Below are positions 45,247 through 53,484 of a stretch of 64,000 nucleotides of DNA, piece after piece. Position 1 is the first letter of the stretch. Every line of letters starts with the position of its first letter. The DNA is from Variovorax paradoxus B4 (lineage in GTDB: Bacteria; Pseudomonadota; Gammaproteobacteria; Burkholderiales; Burkholderiaceae_C). A program made the translations under genes and the position numbers. The notes beneath the pieces were generated by a model. The model was not told the DNA's origin, did no database searches, and worked only from the letters and a program-made list of their open reading frames with translations. Location of the stretch: assembly GCF_000463015.1 (NCBI RefSeq), contig NC_022234.1, positions 372,001-436,000 on the forward strand, written 5' to 3'.

Positions 45247-46226
45247 GCCAGTGCTCCCGGGTAGGTCTTGTACACATCGGTCAGGAGATCTGCCCGGTCG
45301 GGCGGCGGTGCGGCGCGCGCGCCGCCTACGGCGTCTTCGATGAGTGCAGCCGCTTCGGCCTCGATCCGGTCGAGCACCTGCGGCTGAACCAGCCCTGCGC
45401 TGACGAGCCTGGCGCGCATGAACTTCAGGCAGTCGAGGTAGTTGCGCTCTTCCTTGACTTCGCCCGGCGGCCTGTAGGTCATCTGGTCGCCTTCGAAGTG
45501 GCCGAAATAGCGCGTGAACTCGATATGCAGAAATTCGGGGCCGCCGCCGGCGCGCATGCGTGCCAGCGCCTCCTTGGCGGCCCGGTAGACGGCGAAGAAG
45601 TCGTGTCCGTCCACGCGGTTGCCGCGAAGACCGAACCCCTCCGCCCGTCGAACAGGATTGTGGCCACCGATCGACCACGAACTCGCAGTGCTCTCGGCAT
45701 AGCCGTTGTCCTCGAGAACGAAGAGCACCGGCAGCGCATACACGGCGGCGAAGTTCATCGATTCGAGCGTTGTTCCCTGGTTGAAGGCACCGTCGCCGAA
45801 GAAGGCGACGGCCACGGCTTGCGTACCCTTCACCTTGGCAGCGAGTGCCGCGCCGCAGGCGAGCGGCGGGCCACCACCCACGATGCCGTTGGCGCCCAGC
45901 ATGCCCTTGGCGATGTCGGCAATGTGCATGGAGCCGCCTTTGCCTTTGCACAAGCCCCCCTGGCGGCCAAAGATCTCCTTCATCATTGCACCCACGTCGC
46001 AGCCCTTGGCGATCGCGTGGCCGTGGCCGCGGTGCGTGCTGGCGATATGGTCCTCGGGACGGAGATCCATGCATACACCCACCGCGGAGGCTTCCTCGCC
46101 CGCGTAGAGATGCACGAACCCGGGTATCTGCCCGGTGGCGAATTCCTTGTGCACGCGTTCCTCGAATTCCCTGATGGTGCACATGCCCTGATAGGCGTCC
46201 ATCAACTGTTGAGCATTCATCTGCAT
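45243..46226 (-). CDS. TPP-dependent 2-oxoacid/acetoin dehydrogenase E1 alpha subunit
   Basis: 327 aa. The thiamine pyrophosphate motif GDGAFNQG (about 145-152) continuing to the Asn/Gly of LEDNGYAEST, and phosphoserine-loop-like GFVHLYAGEEASAVG. AcoA/PdhA family. SD AAGGAG is 6 nt before the ATG. A FNR-type box lies centred 85 bp upstream with TATGCT at -10 position. First gene of the dehydrogenase operon; suggests carbon flow through this complex under low oxygen. Confidence 0.92.
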   Translation of the reverse strand: MQMNAQQLMDAYQGMCTIREFEERVHKEFATGQIPGFVHLYAGEEASAVGVCMDLRPEDHIASTHRGHGHAIAKGCDVGAMMKEIFGRQGGLCKGKGGSMHIADIAKGMLGANGIVGGGPPLACGAALAAKVKGTQAVAVAFFGDGAFNQGTTLESMNFAAVYALPVLFVLEDNGYAESTASSWSIGGHNPVRRAEGFGLRGNRVDGHDFFAVYRAAKEALARMRAGGGPEFLHIEFTRYFGHFEGDQMTYRPPGEVKEERNYLDCLKFMRARLVSAGLVQPQVLDRIEAEAAALIEDAVGGARAAPPPDRADLLTDVYKTYPGALA

Positions 46227-46304
46227 CTCAGTCTCCTTCTGCAGCGCATGGGCGGGAATCGCAGGAACCGTGGAATCAGCATAGGCCGCGCGCTGTGGTA
46301 CGGC

Positions 46305-46318
46305 TTGATCTATCGCAA
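46305..46318 (-). promoter_or_regulatory. FNR/Anr-type box for dehydrogenase operon
   Basis: TTGATCTATCGCAA. On the minus strand TATGCT is centred 31 nt away (46280.5) and the E1-alpha ATG is at 46226. Confidence 0.72.
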
Positions 46319-46356
46319 GGACGCTGCGAAGCGGCCATGCCTTGACCGGGCCGCGC

Positions 46357-47007
46357 TCAGCGCGATGGGGGAGTCTTCGGGGCCGATTCGTTCAGCAAGC
46401 TCATCGCCTGCTCATCTTCCACCTGTTCGAAAGTTCGATAGAACCGTCCCACCGAATCGAAATCCTCGGGTGCATGCAGGCACACGACTTCATCGGCGAA
46501 CGGTCGCACGAGCGCAAGGCTCTCAGGGGACGCGACAGGCACGGCGCAGATCAGCGTGGCCGGCTGGCGCGCGCGGACCGAGTGCAATGCCGCCACCATG
46601 GTTGCGCCCGTTGCGAGGCCGTCGTCCACCACAATGACGATCCGCCCGGCCGCGTCTATCGGCGCCCGATCGGGCGTATACCGCTTGCGTCGATCCTCGA
46701 GCACCCCGAGCTGGTAGCGTTTCTCTTCCTCGATGTAGGCCTCGTTCGCCCCGGCCGCAGGGGCGTACGGGGCGACATACGCCCACCCGCTCTCGTCGAT
46801 CGACCCAATGGCGAATTCTGGCGATGCGGGGGCCCGCAGCTTGCGCACCAGCACCACATCGAGTTCGCCGCCCAGGCGGTCCGCAATGATGCGGCCGATC
46901 TCCAGGGCGCCGCGGGGGATCGCGAGGACCAGAGGATGATGCCCCCTCCAGGTTCGCAAGGCTTGCGAGAGCCGCTCGGCGGCGTCGCGACGATCGGAAA
47001 AGAGCAT
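46357..47007 (-). CDS. Phosphoribosyltransferase family protein
   Basis: 216 aa type I PRTase fold. The PRPP loop is VIVVDDGLATGATM (about 125-138) and PPi-loop-like LVRKLRAP (54-61) is present. Substrate unknown. In mycobacterial Rv0571c and Rv2030c a domain of this family is fused to a hydrolase or an erythromycin esterase; here the same partners are the next genes upstream (47011 and 47660). A decayed second copy lies at 56601-56789. Confidence 0.9.
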   Translation of the reverse strand: MLFSDRRDAAERLSQALRTWRGHHPLVLAIPRGALEIGRIIADRLGGELDVVLVRKLRAPASPEFAIGSIDESGWAYVAPYAPAAGANEAYIEEEKRYQLGVLEDRRKRYTPDRAPIDAAGRIVIVVDDGLATGATMVAALHSVRARQPATLICAVPVASPESLALVRPFADEVVCLHAPEDFDSVGRFYRTFEQVEDEQAMSLLNESAPKTPPSR

Positions 47008-47010
47008 TGC

Positions 47011-47646
47011 TCAATCTCCTGAGTTGGGGCGGAGGTGCTCCAGAAACCATGCGCCGGCCAGGCTGGCCACGACCTCCAGGGCGCCCGCCTCCTCGAAGAG
47101 GTGCGTGGCGCGCGGCACGATCTCCAGGCGCTTGTCGCAATGCAAGCGGTCGAGGGCTGCACGGTTCATCGCCAGGACCTCGGTGTCCGCCCCGCCCACG
47201 ATGAGAAGGGTCGGCGCGACAACCTCGTTCAGTGCGTTGCCGGCGAGATCGGGGCGCCCGCCGCGCGAGACGACGGCTCGCACCGCCTGCGGACGCCGCG
47301 CCGCTGCGACCAGGGCGGCGGCCGCACCCGTGCTTGCGCCGAACAGGCCGATGCGCTGGTCGCTGCGGGAGGACAAGTCATCGATGGCGTCCATCACCCG
47401 CTGCGCAAGCAGGGGAATGTCGAACACATTGGCGCGGTTGTCGGCTTCGTCGTACGTGAGCAGGTCGAACAACAGCGTGCTCAGGCCTCGGCGTTGCAAA
47501 GCCTCGGCCACCTGGATGTTGCGGCTGCTGCGGCGACTGCTGCCGCTGCCGTGCGCGAAGACCACGATGCCGCACGGCGGATCCACCAGGCACAGCTCCC
47601 CTTCGAGCCTCTGCGGGCCGATGGACATGGACGACGGGTTCGGCAT
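47011..47646 (-). CDS. Alpha/beta hydrolase, dienelactone-hydrolase-like
   Basis: 211 aa. Oxyanion region VVFAHGSGSSRRS, nucleophile Ser in LFGASTGAAAAL (about 105), acid Asp in LLIVGGADTEV and catalytic His in RATHLFEE. Small substrate-unknown esterase of the DLH family. It lies 3 bp before the phosphoribosyltransferase and 13 bp after the fusion gene, in one leftward operon. These domains are fused in mycobacterial DosR-regulon homologues. Confidence 0.88.
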   Translation of the reverse strand: MPNPSSMSIGPQRLEGELCLVDPPCGIVVFAHGSGSSRRSSRNIQVAEALQRRGLSTLLFDLLTYDEADNRANVFDIPLLAQRVMDAIDDLSSRSDQRIGLFGASTGAAAALVAAARRPQAVRAVVSRGGRPDLAGNALNEVVAPTLLIVGGADTEVLAMNRAALDRLHCDKRLEIVPRATHLFEEAGALEVVASLAGAWFLEHLRPNSGD

Positions 47647-47659
47647 GAAGACTCCTCGA

Positions 47660-49648
47660 TCACAACCCGAAGGGATAGGTGTCCGGCAGGCCCTCGATCG
47701 TTTCGGTTCCGAGGGGTGTGACGGCGCGTGTCTGGTCCAGCCAGATGTACTCGTCGAACTGCCGTGTGAGCACGGCCTGGAAGTAGTGGCTCTGCAACTC
47801 GGTTTCCGGCCGGTAGATCACGCCGACCGCGCGCTCCAGTCGCGGCTGCGACAGGCCCGCCATCAAGTGCCCGGAGGCCTGGTTTCGCAGCGGCAGGATG
47901 AAGTTCGCGACATTCGACTCGTGGCAAAGCCGCTCGTAGCTCCCGGCCATCGATGCGCGCAGCGGCTTGACCTCCATCGGTCCGTCCCAGTCCGATGCCG
48001 CCGCGACGCAGCCGGTGTGCGTGCCAAATCCGATCAGGTAGGCGCCGGGGCCGAACGCCACCCGGCACAACTGCCCGATGTTGTGTTCGCCGCGACGCGA
48101 CATTTCGGTGGCCCTCGAATCGCCGACATGCGAGTTGTGCGCCCAGACGATGGCCTTGCTTTGCGGTCCGTGAAAGTCCAGCAGGTCCTGCAGAGTCTCG
48201 AACATGTGGCTGTCGCGCAAGTTCCAGGAGGCGCGCGAGCCGTAGTACATGGTTCGGTAATAGCGCTCCGCATTGGCAACGAGGCGGGCGTTCTGCACGG
48301 CGTCGAGAAAGCGTTCGCCGTCCTGTGCGGCGTAGCGCTGCTCGCTGAGCAACAGGTCGCCCAGCATCGAGACCACGTCCCGCTCGCAACTGCGATATCG
48401 GTCATTGAGCGCCGCGTAGCCGTAGCTGGAGGGGTCCGACTGCCAGGGCGTCAGGCATCCATAGCGTCGCCGGGCGATTCCCGCCGTGGGAGGATCGACA
48501 TCCTCCAGATAGCCGACGACCGAATGGATCGAGTTGTAGAGGCTGTAGAGGTCGAGCCCATGGAACGCGACCCTGTCACGGTCGGCGATCCCGGCATTGT
48601 GAGCGCGAAGCCAGTCGACAAATTGGCGGACCTCCTGGTTGCGCCACATCCACACCGGGAAACGAGCGAAGGCGGACCATCGCGAAGGACGGTGGCCGGC
48701 GTGGCGCACATAGCGGTCGATGCGGGACGCGTCGGGCCAGTCGGCTTCGATGGCGATGAAGTCGAAGCCCTTGCGCTCGATGAGTTCGCGCGAAATGCGC
48801 TCGCGCATCCGATAGAACTCCGAGGTCCCGTGGGTTGCCTCGCCAAGCAACACGATGCGGGCGTCGCCGATGCGGTCGAGCAGGGGCGCCAGATCCGCGG
48901 AGTCGACGGATTCGAACCGCTCGCAAGCGCCGGCGATGGCCTGTGCCAGCAGCGCGTCCGCCGAGCCGGCCCGGGGTAGTCCTTCCTGGCGTGCGCGAAG
49001 CCGCTCGGCATCCACATCCAGGGGCGCGACCCGGACATCCGCCATGTCCTCGACCGTGTAGTCGTCGGGTCCCGTGCGCGTCACGCGAACCAGTTCCCGG
49101 ACGGCCGGATCGGTGCCTGCCGATACCACCATGCGTCCACCTGTCGCGAGTTGGGGTTTCAGCGCTCCCATGAACTCCGCCCCGCCGGGGTTCACGAAGA
49201 TCGCATCGAAAGGCCCATGCGCCGGCAGACCCTGATTGGCGTCGCCATGCACGATCTGCACATGGTGGCATCGCAGGCTGTGCAGGATGGCTGCCGCCTT
49301 CGTCGCCAAGGCGGCGTTCGATTCGACGCTGTAGACTTTTGCGGCGAGTCGGCAGAGCACGGCGGTCGCGTAACCCGAACCGGTGCCGACCTCGAGGACC
49401 CTCGCATGCGCCCCGATCGACAGCGCCTCGGCCATGAGGGCGACGAGATAGGGTTGAGGGAGGGTTCGCTCCTCGTCGATCTTCAGGGCCGTGTCCTCGT
49501 AGGCGAACTCCTGCAGCGACTCCGGCAGGAAAACCTCGCGAGGCACCGCACGCATGGCCTCGAGCACGTCGGGAGCGTGCACCCCCCGGCCTTCAATCTG
49601 GTCTTCCACCATGGCGGCACGAAGCCGTTCGAAATCGATGTGCAACAA
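47660..49648 (-). CDS. Protein-L-isoaspartate methyltransferase / erythromycin esterase fusion
   Basis: 662 aa. Residues about 5-215 form a PCMT-like methyltransferase (SAM loop VLEVGTGSGYATAVL, preceded by LPQPYLVALM where canonical enzymes have a similar QP motif). About 245-655 form an erythromycin-esterase domain with its metal/catalytic motifs LLGEATHGTSEFYRMR, HGLDLYSLYNSI and WAHNSHVGD. I chose the TTG at 49648, with GGAGG 7 nt upstream, over farther starts. First gene of a three-gene unit behind a FNR-type box. Real esterase substrate unknown; antibiotic resistance should not be assumed. Confidence 0.87.
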   Translation of the reverse strand: MLHIDFERLRAAMVEDQIEGRGVHAPDVLEAMRAVPREVFLPESLQEFAYEDTALKIDEERTLPQPYLVALMAEALSIGAHARVLEVGTGSGYATAVLCRLAAKVYSVESNAALATKAAAILHSLRCHHVQIVHGDANQGLPAHGPFDAIFVNPGGAEFMGALKPQLATGGRMVVSAGTDPAVRELVRVTRTGPDDYTVEDMADVRVAPLDVDAERLRARQEGLPRAGSADALLAQAIAGACERFESVDSADLAPLLDRIGDARIVLLGEATHGTSEFYRMRERISRELIERKGFDFIAIEADWPDASRIDRYVRHAGHRPSRWSAFARFPVWMWRNQEVRQFVDWLRAHNAGIADRDRVAFHGLDLYSLYNSIHSVVGYLEDVDPPTAGIARRRYGCLTPWQSDPSSYGYAALNDRYRSCERDVVSMLGDLLLSEQRYAAQDGERFLDAVQNARLVANAERYYRTMYYGSRASWNLRDSHMFETLQDLLDFHGPQSKAIVWAHNSHVGDSRATEMSRRGEHNIGQLCRVAFGPGAYLIGFGTHTGCVAAASDWDGPMEVKPLRASMAGSYERLCHESNVANFILPLRNQASGHLMAGLSQPRLERAVGVIYRPETELQSHYFQAVLTRQFDEYIWLDQTRAVTPLGTETIEGLPDTYPFGL

Positions 49649-49703
49649 GATGCTGCCTCCTGCTGTTTGGACGCCAGTTTGAACTCCGACTCCGAAAGCC
49701 GGG

Positions 49704-49717
49704 TTGCGCTGGCTCAA
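49704..49717 (-). promoter_or_regulatory. FNR/Anr-type box for methyltransferase-esterase operon
   Basis: TTGCGCTGGCTCAA, centred 62 bp upstream of the TTG start at 49648. The -10 candidate (CAAACT, centre 49678.5) is weak but correctly spaced. Confidence 0.58.
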
Positions 49718-50198
49718 GTGCCCAGCATGGCGCCCGATGCGACGACACGCCGGACGGCCGGCACCGCTTCTCTTTGGAAACAGTCCGTCCCTTGCGGTGA
49801 GACGTATGGATGGACGACGTGTTCATGCACGCCGTGCGAACAAGCCTCTCGGTCGAATCGCAAGCATGGCCAGAAACACGAGATGGCCGCTCGGAACGCC
49901 CCAGCCGGCGTACAACGAAAAGCGGATCAAGATCTTCCTTGGCACTGCAAAACTGCCGCTGCGCCACCTGCGGCCGACATGGCTTGATTCGGTTGGGCGT
50001 GGCGCAGTGGCGCGCATCTTGCCCGCTACCAACATACCGGGCGTCGAAAGCGACGACCGCCGCCGTCAACAACCCTGTGGTGCTGAGGCCTCGAGGCTTG
50101 AGTCCGACCATTGATCGTCAATGAAGCCCGGGAGGCAAGGTCATCTTGCCAGCGCCCCTTTCCTGGTGACGCATATCACACGGTAGCCGTTCGCGATA
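49718..50198. other. Gap without a recognisable gene
   Basis: About 480 bp between the FNR-type box of the esterase operon and that at 50199. Several open frames exist on both strands but none has a convincing start, family or composition. Confidence 0.5.
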
Positions 50199-50212
50199 TT
50201 GATCCACATCAA
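50199..50212. promoter_or_regulatory. FNR/Anr box, perfect consensus
   Basis: TTGATCCACATCAA, an exact TTGAT-N4-ATCAA dyad. Rightward, TACAAG (50235-50240) is centred 32 nt away, which would start transcription inside the 38-codon ORF at 50222. Confidence 0.78.
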
Positions 50213-50221
50213 GCGACTCCC

Positions 50222-50338
50222 ATGGGACGACCGTTACAAGAACAGTTTCGCAAGGCGGTGGGTTCAGCGCAAAAGGCAGTCGGTGATTTGAAAGAAGCCG
50301 TGAAGAACGCGTCAAAGGCCGCCCACCAGAAGCCGTGA
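50222..50338 (+). CDS. 38-residue basic helical peptide (uncertain)
   Basis: A short ORF starting MGRPLQEQFRKAVGSAQKAV, rich in Lys/Ala with heptad-like spacing, so probably one amphipathic helix. Its ATG is only 16 bp from the centre of the perfect FNR box, which conflicts with a class II start near 50247. It may be translated from another promoter, or not at all. No family recognised. Confidence 0.35.
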   Translation: MGRPLQEQFRKAVGSAQKAVGDLKEAVKNASKAAHQKP

Positions 50339-50384
50339 CTTTAAGGATCGAAGGATTTGCGTTGCAAAATGGCGGATTGAGACG

Positions 50385-50603
50385 ATGGCTCCCCAGCGAC
50401 CGAGCAAGCCCGAGATCGGCAGTTTCGTCGAAAGCGATTTCTCCTGCCTCCGGGCGCACATGATCCAGTGCGCGGCAGCTCGGGGTCGGTTCCCTCGGAT
50501 GCAAAGCCTGTTCGACAGCGCGAAATCACTCGTTAGCTCCCGGATCGTCTCTTGTGCGGTTGTCGCACTCGTCGTGATCGTCGCAGCAATGTGGTCTTTT
50601 TAA
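50385..50603 (+). CDS. Small protein with C-terminal membrane helix (uncertain)
   Basis: 72 codons; the last ~34 (from a second ATG at 50499, MQSLFDSAKSLVSSRIVS) end in a hydrophobic segment AVVALVVIVAAMW. It would lie on the transcript driven by the perfect FNR box at 50199. Neither start has a strong Shine-Dalgarno. A tail-anchored stress micropeptide is possible; unproven. Confidence 0.3.
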   Translation: MAPQRPSKPEIGSFVESDFSCLRAHMIQCAAARGRFPRMQSLFDSAKSLVSSRIVSCAVVALVVIVAAMWSF

Positions 50604-50694
50604 GCGTCTCGCCGAAGCAGAGTCTCGAGGATCGTCCGGCGAATCGCCCGTACGGGCTTGCAATCGGCGCGCGTCAAGGTAGTTGTCGCCTCTT

Positions 50695-51786
50695 TCATGC
50701 AGCCAGCGGCTGTATGTTGGGGTTCCTCGCATGTGCCTGAACGATGCAGTCACGTTCGGGGTTGAGAGTCACTGCGCCGATGGGCGACCAGTTGCGTGTA
50801 GGCCCTGACCATCGTGCTGGGTTGAGCGCGCGTGCACGGGTGTACAGCGCGTGGCGAGCAGCGAGGATGGCTTGATCGTCGCCGTTGTGGCGTTGCGCAG
50901 GGCTGACGTAGCGAATGCCGCTGTGTCGATGGTCATGGTTGTACCAACGCACGAAGCCGGCCGCCCAGGAGCGCGCGTGGTCCAGGTCGGCGAAGCCCCT
51001 GGCGGGGAACTCCGGGCGGTACTTGGCCGTTCTGAACAATGCTTCCGCATAGGCGTTGTCGTCGCTCACGCGAGGCCTGGAGTACGACGGCTTCACGCCC
51101 AGCCAGTTGAGCATCGCCAGCACTGTCGTGGCCTTCAATGTGGAGCCGTTGTCGCCATGCAGCACCGGCTTGGTGTCCAGGGTGGCGATGCCCTCGGCCA
51201 GCGCCGTGCGGCGCACCAGGTGCACGGCATGGTCGGAGTCGTCCGTGTCGTGAACCTCCCAGCCCACGATCTTGCGGCTGTACAGGTCCAGGATCAGGTA
51301 GAGATGGAACCAGCGCCCGAGCACCTGCGCGGGCAGGTACGTCATGTCCCAGCACCAGACTTGTCGCGGTGTCTCGGCGATGTGCGTCGTGGGAGGGCGC
51401 ACGACCCTGGGCGCCTTGGCACGACCGCGATGGGCGCTCTGCCCGTGCGCGCGCAGGACGCGACTGAAGCTGGACTCGCTGGCCAAGTACACACCCTCAT
51501 CGGCCAGCATGGGCACGATGCGCGCCGGCGGCACGGCAGCGAACCGCGGCTCATTGGCCACCGCCAGCAGCTGTGCGCGCTCTTCCTGGCTCAGGGCATG
51601 GCCGGGTATGGGGCGCACGGCCTGCGGCCTGCCATCGCCCGCGGTGAGGCCTTCATGAGCCTGCCAACGCTGCAGGGTGCGCACGTCGATGCCGGCGCTC
51701 TCGCAGGCCAGGCGCAGCCGCGCGCCGGCGGTGTGAGCCTTGGAGATGTTCTGGGCCACGATCCGGCGATCTTCGAGGCCGATCAT
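50695..51786 (-). CDS. IS3-family transposase OrfB (DDE integrase)
   Basis: 363 aa. An HTH_21-like N-terminal region, then an rve integrase core with catalytic residues in CWDMTYLPAQ (D), LHGDNGSTLK (D) and NAYAEALFRTAKYRPE (E). Its start overlaps the orfA stop (ATGA, 51783-51786), so coupling rather than the usual -1 frameshift may be used. The stop adjoins the left inverted repeat. Confidence 0.93.
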   Translation of the reverse strand: MIGLEDRRIVAQNISKAHTAGARLRLACESAGIDVRTLQRWQAHEGLTAGDGRPQAVRPIPGHALSQEERAQLLAVANEPRFAAVPPARIVPMLADEGVYLASESSFSRVLRAHGQSAHRGRAKAPRVVRPPTTHIAETPRQVWCWDMTYLPAQVLGRWFHLYLILDLYSRKIVGWEVHDTDDSDHAVHLVRRTALAEGIATLDTKPVLHGDNGSTLKATTVLAMLNWLGVKPSYSRPRVSDDNAYAEALFRTAKYRPEFPARGFADLDHARSWAAGFVRWYNHDHRHSGIRYVSPAQRHNGDDQAILAARHALYTRARALNPARWSGPTRNWSPIGAVTLNPERDCIVQAHARNPNIQPLAA

Positions 51787-52262
51787 TCGTCCCCTCCCTT
51801 GTGGAAGATCGCCTCGAGATTTTTTGAGAGTACCAACAGGGCTGCGGTCTCGGCCAGCGCCCGGTCCTTGCGCAGCAGGTCGCGCTCGAGCTCCTTGATG
51901 CGTTTGCGGTCGGCCCGCGTGGCCTGCGGGCTGGCACGGGCCTCTTCAGGCTGTGCCAGCGCGGCAGTGGCGCTCGATCGCCACTTGTCCAGATCGGCTG
52001 GGTATACCCCGTGCTCGCGGCACCAGGCGCTCTTGGCCGCCTCGGGCATCGCCGCCGTCGTGATCACCGCCTCAAGCCGCGCGCGCGCAGTCCATGCCCG
52101 CCCTCGGGCGGGCATGGACTGCGCATCCTCGCGCCAACGCTCCAGTGTCTGCACTCCAATGCCAACCTCGCGCGCCACTACCTCCAGCGCCGAACTCTCC
52201 GGCGGCAGCAACCTTGCTACCGCCCGGTCCTTGAATGCTTGTCCGTATCGAGCCACTCTCAT
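51783..52262 (-). CDS. IS3-family transposase OrfA
   Basis: 159 aa. N-terminal HTH_Tnp_1 (YGQAFKDRAVARLLPPES ... VGIGVQTLERWRED) followed by a C-terminal leucine-zipper-like helix (RKRIKELERDLLRKDRALAE) typical of OrfA dimerisation. DNA-binding partner of OrfB. Confidence 0.9.
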   Translation of the reverse strand: MRVARYGQAFKDRAVARLLPPESSALEVVAREVGIGVQTLERWREDAQSMPARGRAWTARARLEAVITTAAMPEAAKSAWCREHGVYPADLDKWRSSATAALAQPEEARASPQATRADRKRIKELERDLLRKDRALAETAALLVLSKNLEAIFHKGGDE

Positions 52263-52463
52263 CCTTCATCGCCGCCCCCGGGTTCTTGGGTCTAAGGAGG
52301 CGACAACTATTGTGACGCGGGGGGCACTCAAGGTGCCTGGCACTTCTCGGGGTCGACCCACCACGGTTTGCGCAATTCCAAAGATCCGCGAGGGCGGGGT
52401 GTTGTCTGCGAAGTCGCGGGCCCGGGGAGGAGCGGGATTGAAGCGAGGTCTGGCTGTGGGCCT

Positions 52464-52477
52464 TTGACGAACATCAA
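52464..52477 (+). promoter_or_regulatory. FNR/Anr-type box upstream of kinase-like ATPase
   Basis: TTGACGAACATCAA, one mismatch from the perfect dyad, 126 bp upstream of the gene at 52597. The -10 region (TTTTCTTTCAAT) is AT-rich but not clear-cut. Lies outside the IS. Confidence 0.65.
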
Positions 52478-52596
52478 AGCCATGTTTTTGGTAACTTTTC
52501 TTTCAATCTGGCGCCACTGAAAAGAGTCCTCGCCTACATCACGATTCGGCCATCGCGAATAGCATTTGCGAACCGATTTCGGAAAGAGGACAACTG

Positions 52597-53346
52597 ATGG
52601 CAACGCAGCCTGTGGATCCCGCATTTGCCGTCGCAGTTGGCACCTCGGCAGCCCTGAAGAAGTTGCTCGAGCCCATGCAAACACTCTTTGCTGGCTGCGG
52701 CGATCCGGGATCGGAGACATTCAGATTGCAAGCGCAAGTCATGCGCAGGGGCGATGCATTGGCTGCGGCCCTGGTTGCCTATGCACAGTGTCAGAAGCTC
52801 TCCCCTCGCTCGCTCGAGATTCTGCCGTTCCTCCGCTCTTTCGCCAATGTCCTGTGGCATACCCTCGATCGTCGCATCACGGTCACGGTGGATGTTGAAA
52901 GAGACGGCCCGGCACTTTTCGTTGATGCTGCTGCACTCGAGGAAGCCCTTGTGCAGATCGTAGGGAACGCGCAATCAGCCATGCCTCATGGCGGCCGACT
53001 GATGCTGCGGGGCGCCCTCGATCGGCACGACAACCGGTTTCTGAATCTTGATGTCATTGACAGCGGCATCGGCATGAGCCCTGACGTTGCCAAACAAGCC
53101 GCAAGCCCATTCTTCACGACCAAGGAGTGCTCCCCCTTTTCTGGGATGGGCCTTTCGGCGGTCGCGGGCTTTGCGGCCCAGTCGGGCGGCCAGATGAGCA
53201 TTTCCAGCGCCGTGGGACTGGGGACAACGATTCGCATGTTCTTGCCCACAGTTGCCGCGCTCGCCACTGATCGCGAGGGCAGACGCCACGGCGAATCCGT
53301 TGCGCCGCGCGATCGGAAGATCACATGCAATGCTCAAGCGAGTTGA
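52597..53346 (+). CDS. Histidine-kinase-like ATPase without a recognisable H-box
   Basis: 249 aa, soluble. The C-terminal HATPase_c domain is intact: N-box VQIVGNAQSAMPHGG (about 122-136), G1 DSGIGMSPD, F-box FFTTK, G2 GMGLSAVAGFAAQSGG. The N-terminal 90 residues are helical and dimerisation-like, but I see no HExxN/HExRTP phospho-acceptor. It may act on a partner, bind ATP as an anti-sigma-like switch, or be a degenerate NtrB-type kinase. Preceded by a FNR-type box; no response regulator adjoins it. Confidence 0.8.
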   Translation: MATQPVDPAFAVAVGTSAALKKLLEPMQTLFAGCGDPGSETFRLQAQVMRRGDALAAALVAYAQCQKLSPRSLEILPFLRSFANVLWHTLDRRITVTVDVERDGPALFVDAAALEEALVQIVGNAQSAMPHGGRLMLRGALDRHDNRFLNLDVIDSGIGMSPDVAKQAASPFFTTKECSPFSGMGLSAVAGFAAQSGGQMSISSAVGLGTTIRMFLPTVAALATDREGRRHGESVAPRDRKITCNAQAS

Positions 53347-53396
53347 TATTCATCGCCATGCCTTCGTGCGGGTTGGTGTGAGAGGCTGAGTTCGGC

Positions 53397-53410
53397 TTGA
53401 TGCAAGTCAA
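53397..53410 (+). promoter_or_regulatory. FNR/Anr-type box upstream of CBS gene
   Basis: TTGATGCAAGTCAA, centred 81 bp before the ATG at 53485. A TATTCT hexamer at 53468 is too far for a class II arrangement. Confidence 0.63.
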
Positions 53411-53484
53411 GAGAGGGCCTGCATTCGTGCGCCAGACTTTCTACAGGCCACGCTGTTCTGGCGTGGCTATTCTGGAGAGCAACC

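Larger units (their letters stand above)
50670..52319 (-). mobile_element. IS3-family insertion sequence, complete
   Basis: About 1.65 kb bounded by imperfect 26-bp inverted repeats: 50670-50695 begins CGCGTCAAGGTAGTTGTCGC and 52319-52294 (complement) begins CGCGTCACAATAGTTGTCGC. The outermost CGCG may be target sequence, and I could not define a clear target duplication. It contains orfA and orfB in the usual order, both intact. It sits between two FNR-boxed units and does not visibly break a gene. Confidence 0.88.

Noticed and set aside
47660..49648. Calling an erythromycin-resistance gene
   Set aside because: The Ere domain is common in housekeeping and stress proteins such as Rv2030c; fusion and context point to metabolism or stress, not resistance.
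49823..50035. A small minus-strand membrane peptide
   Set aside because: A hydrophobic stretch exists, but there is no SD, no promoter at a sensible distance and codon use looks random.
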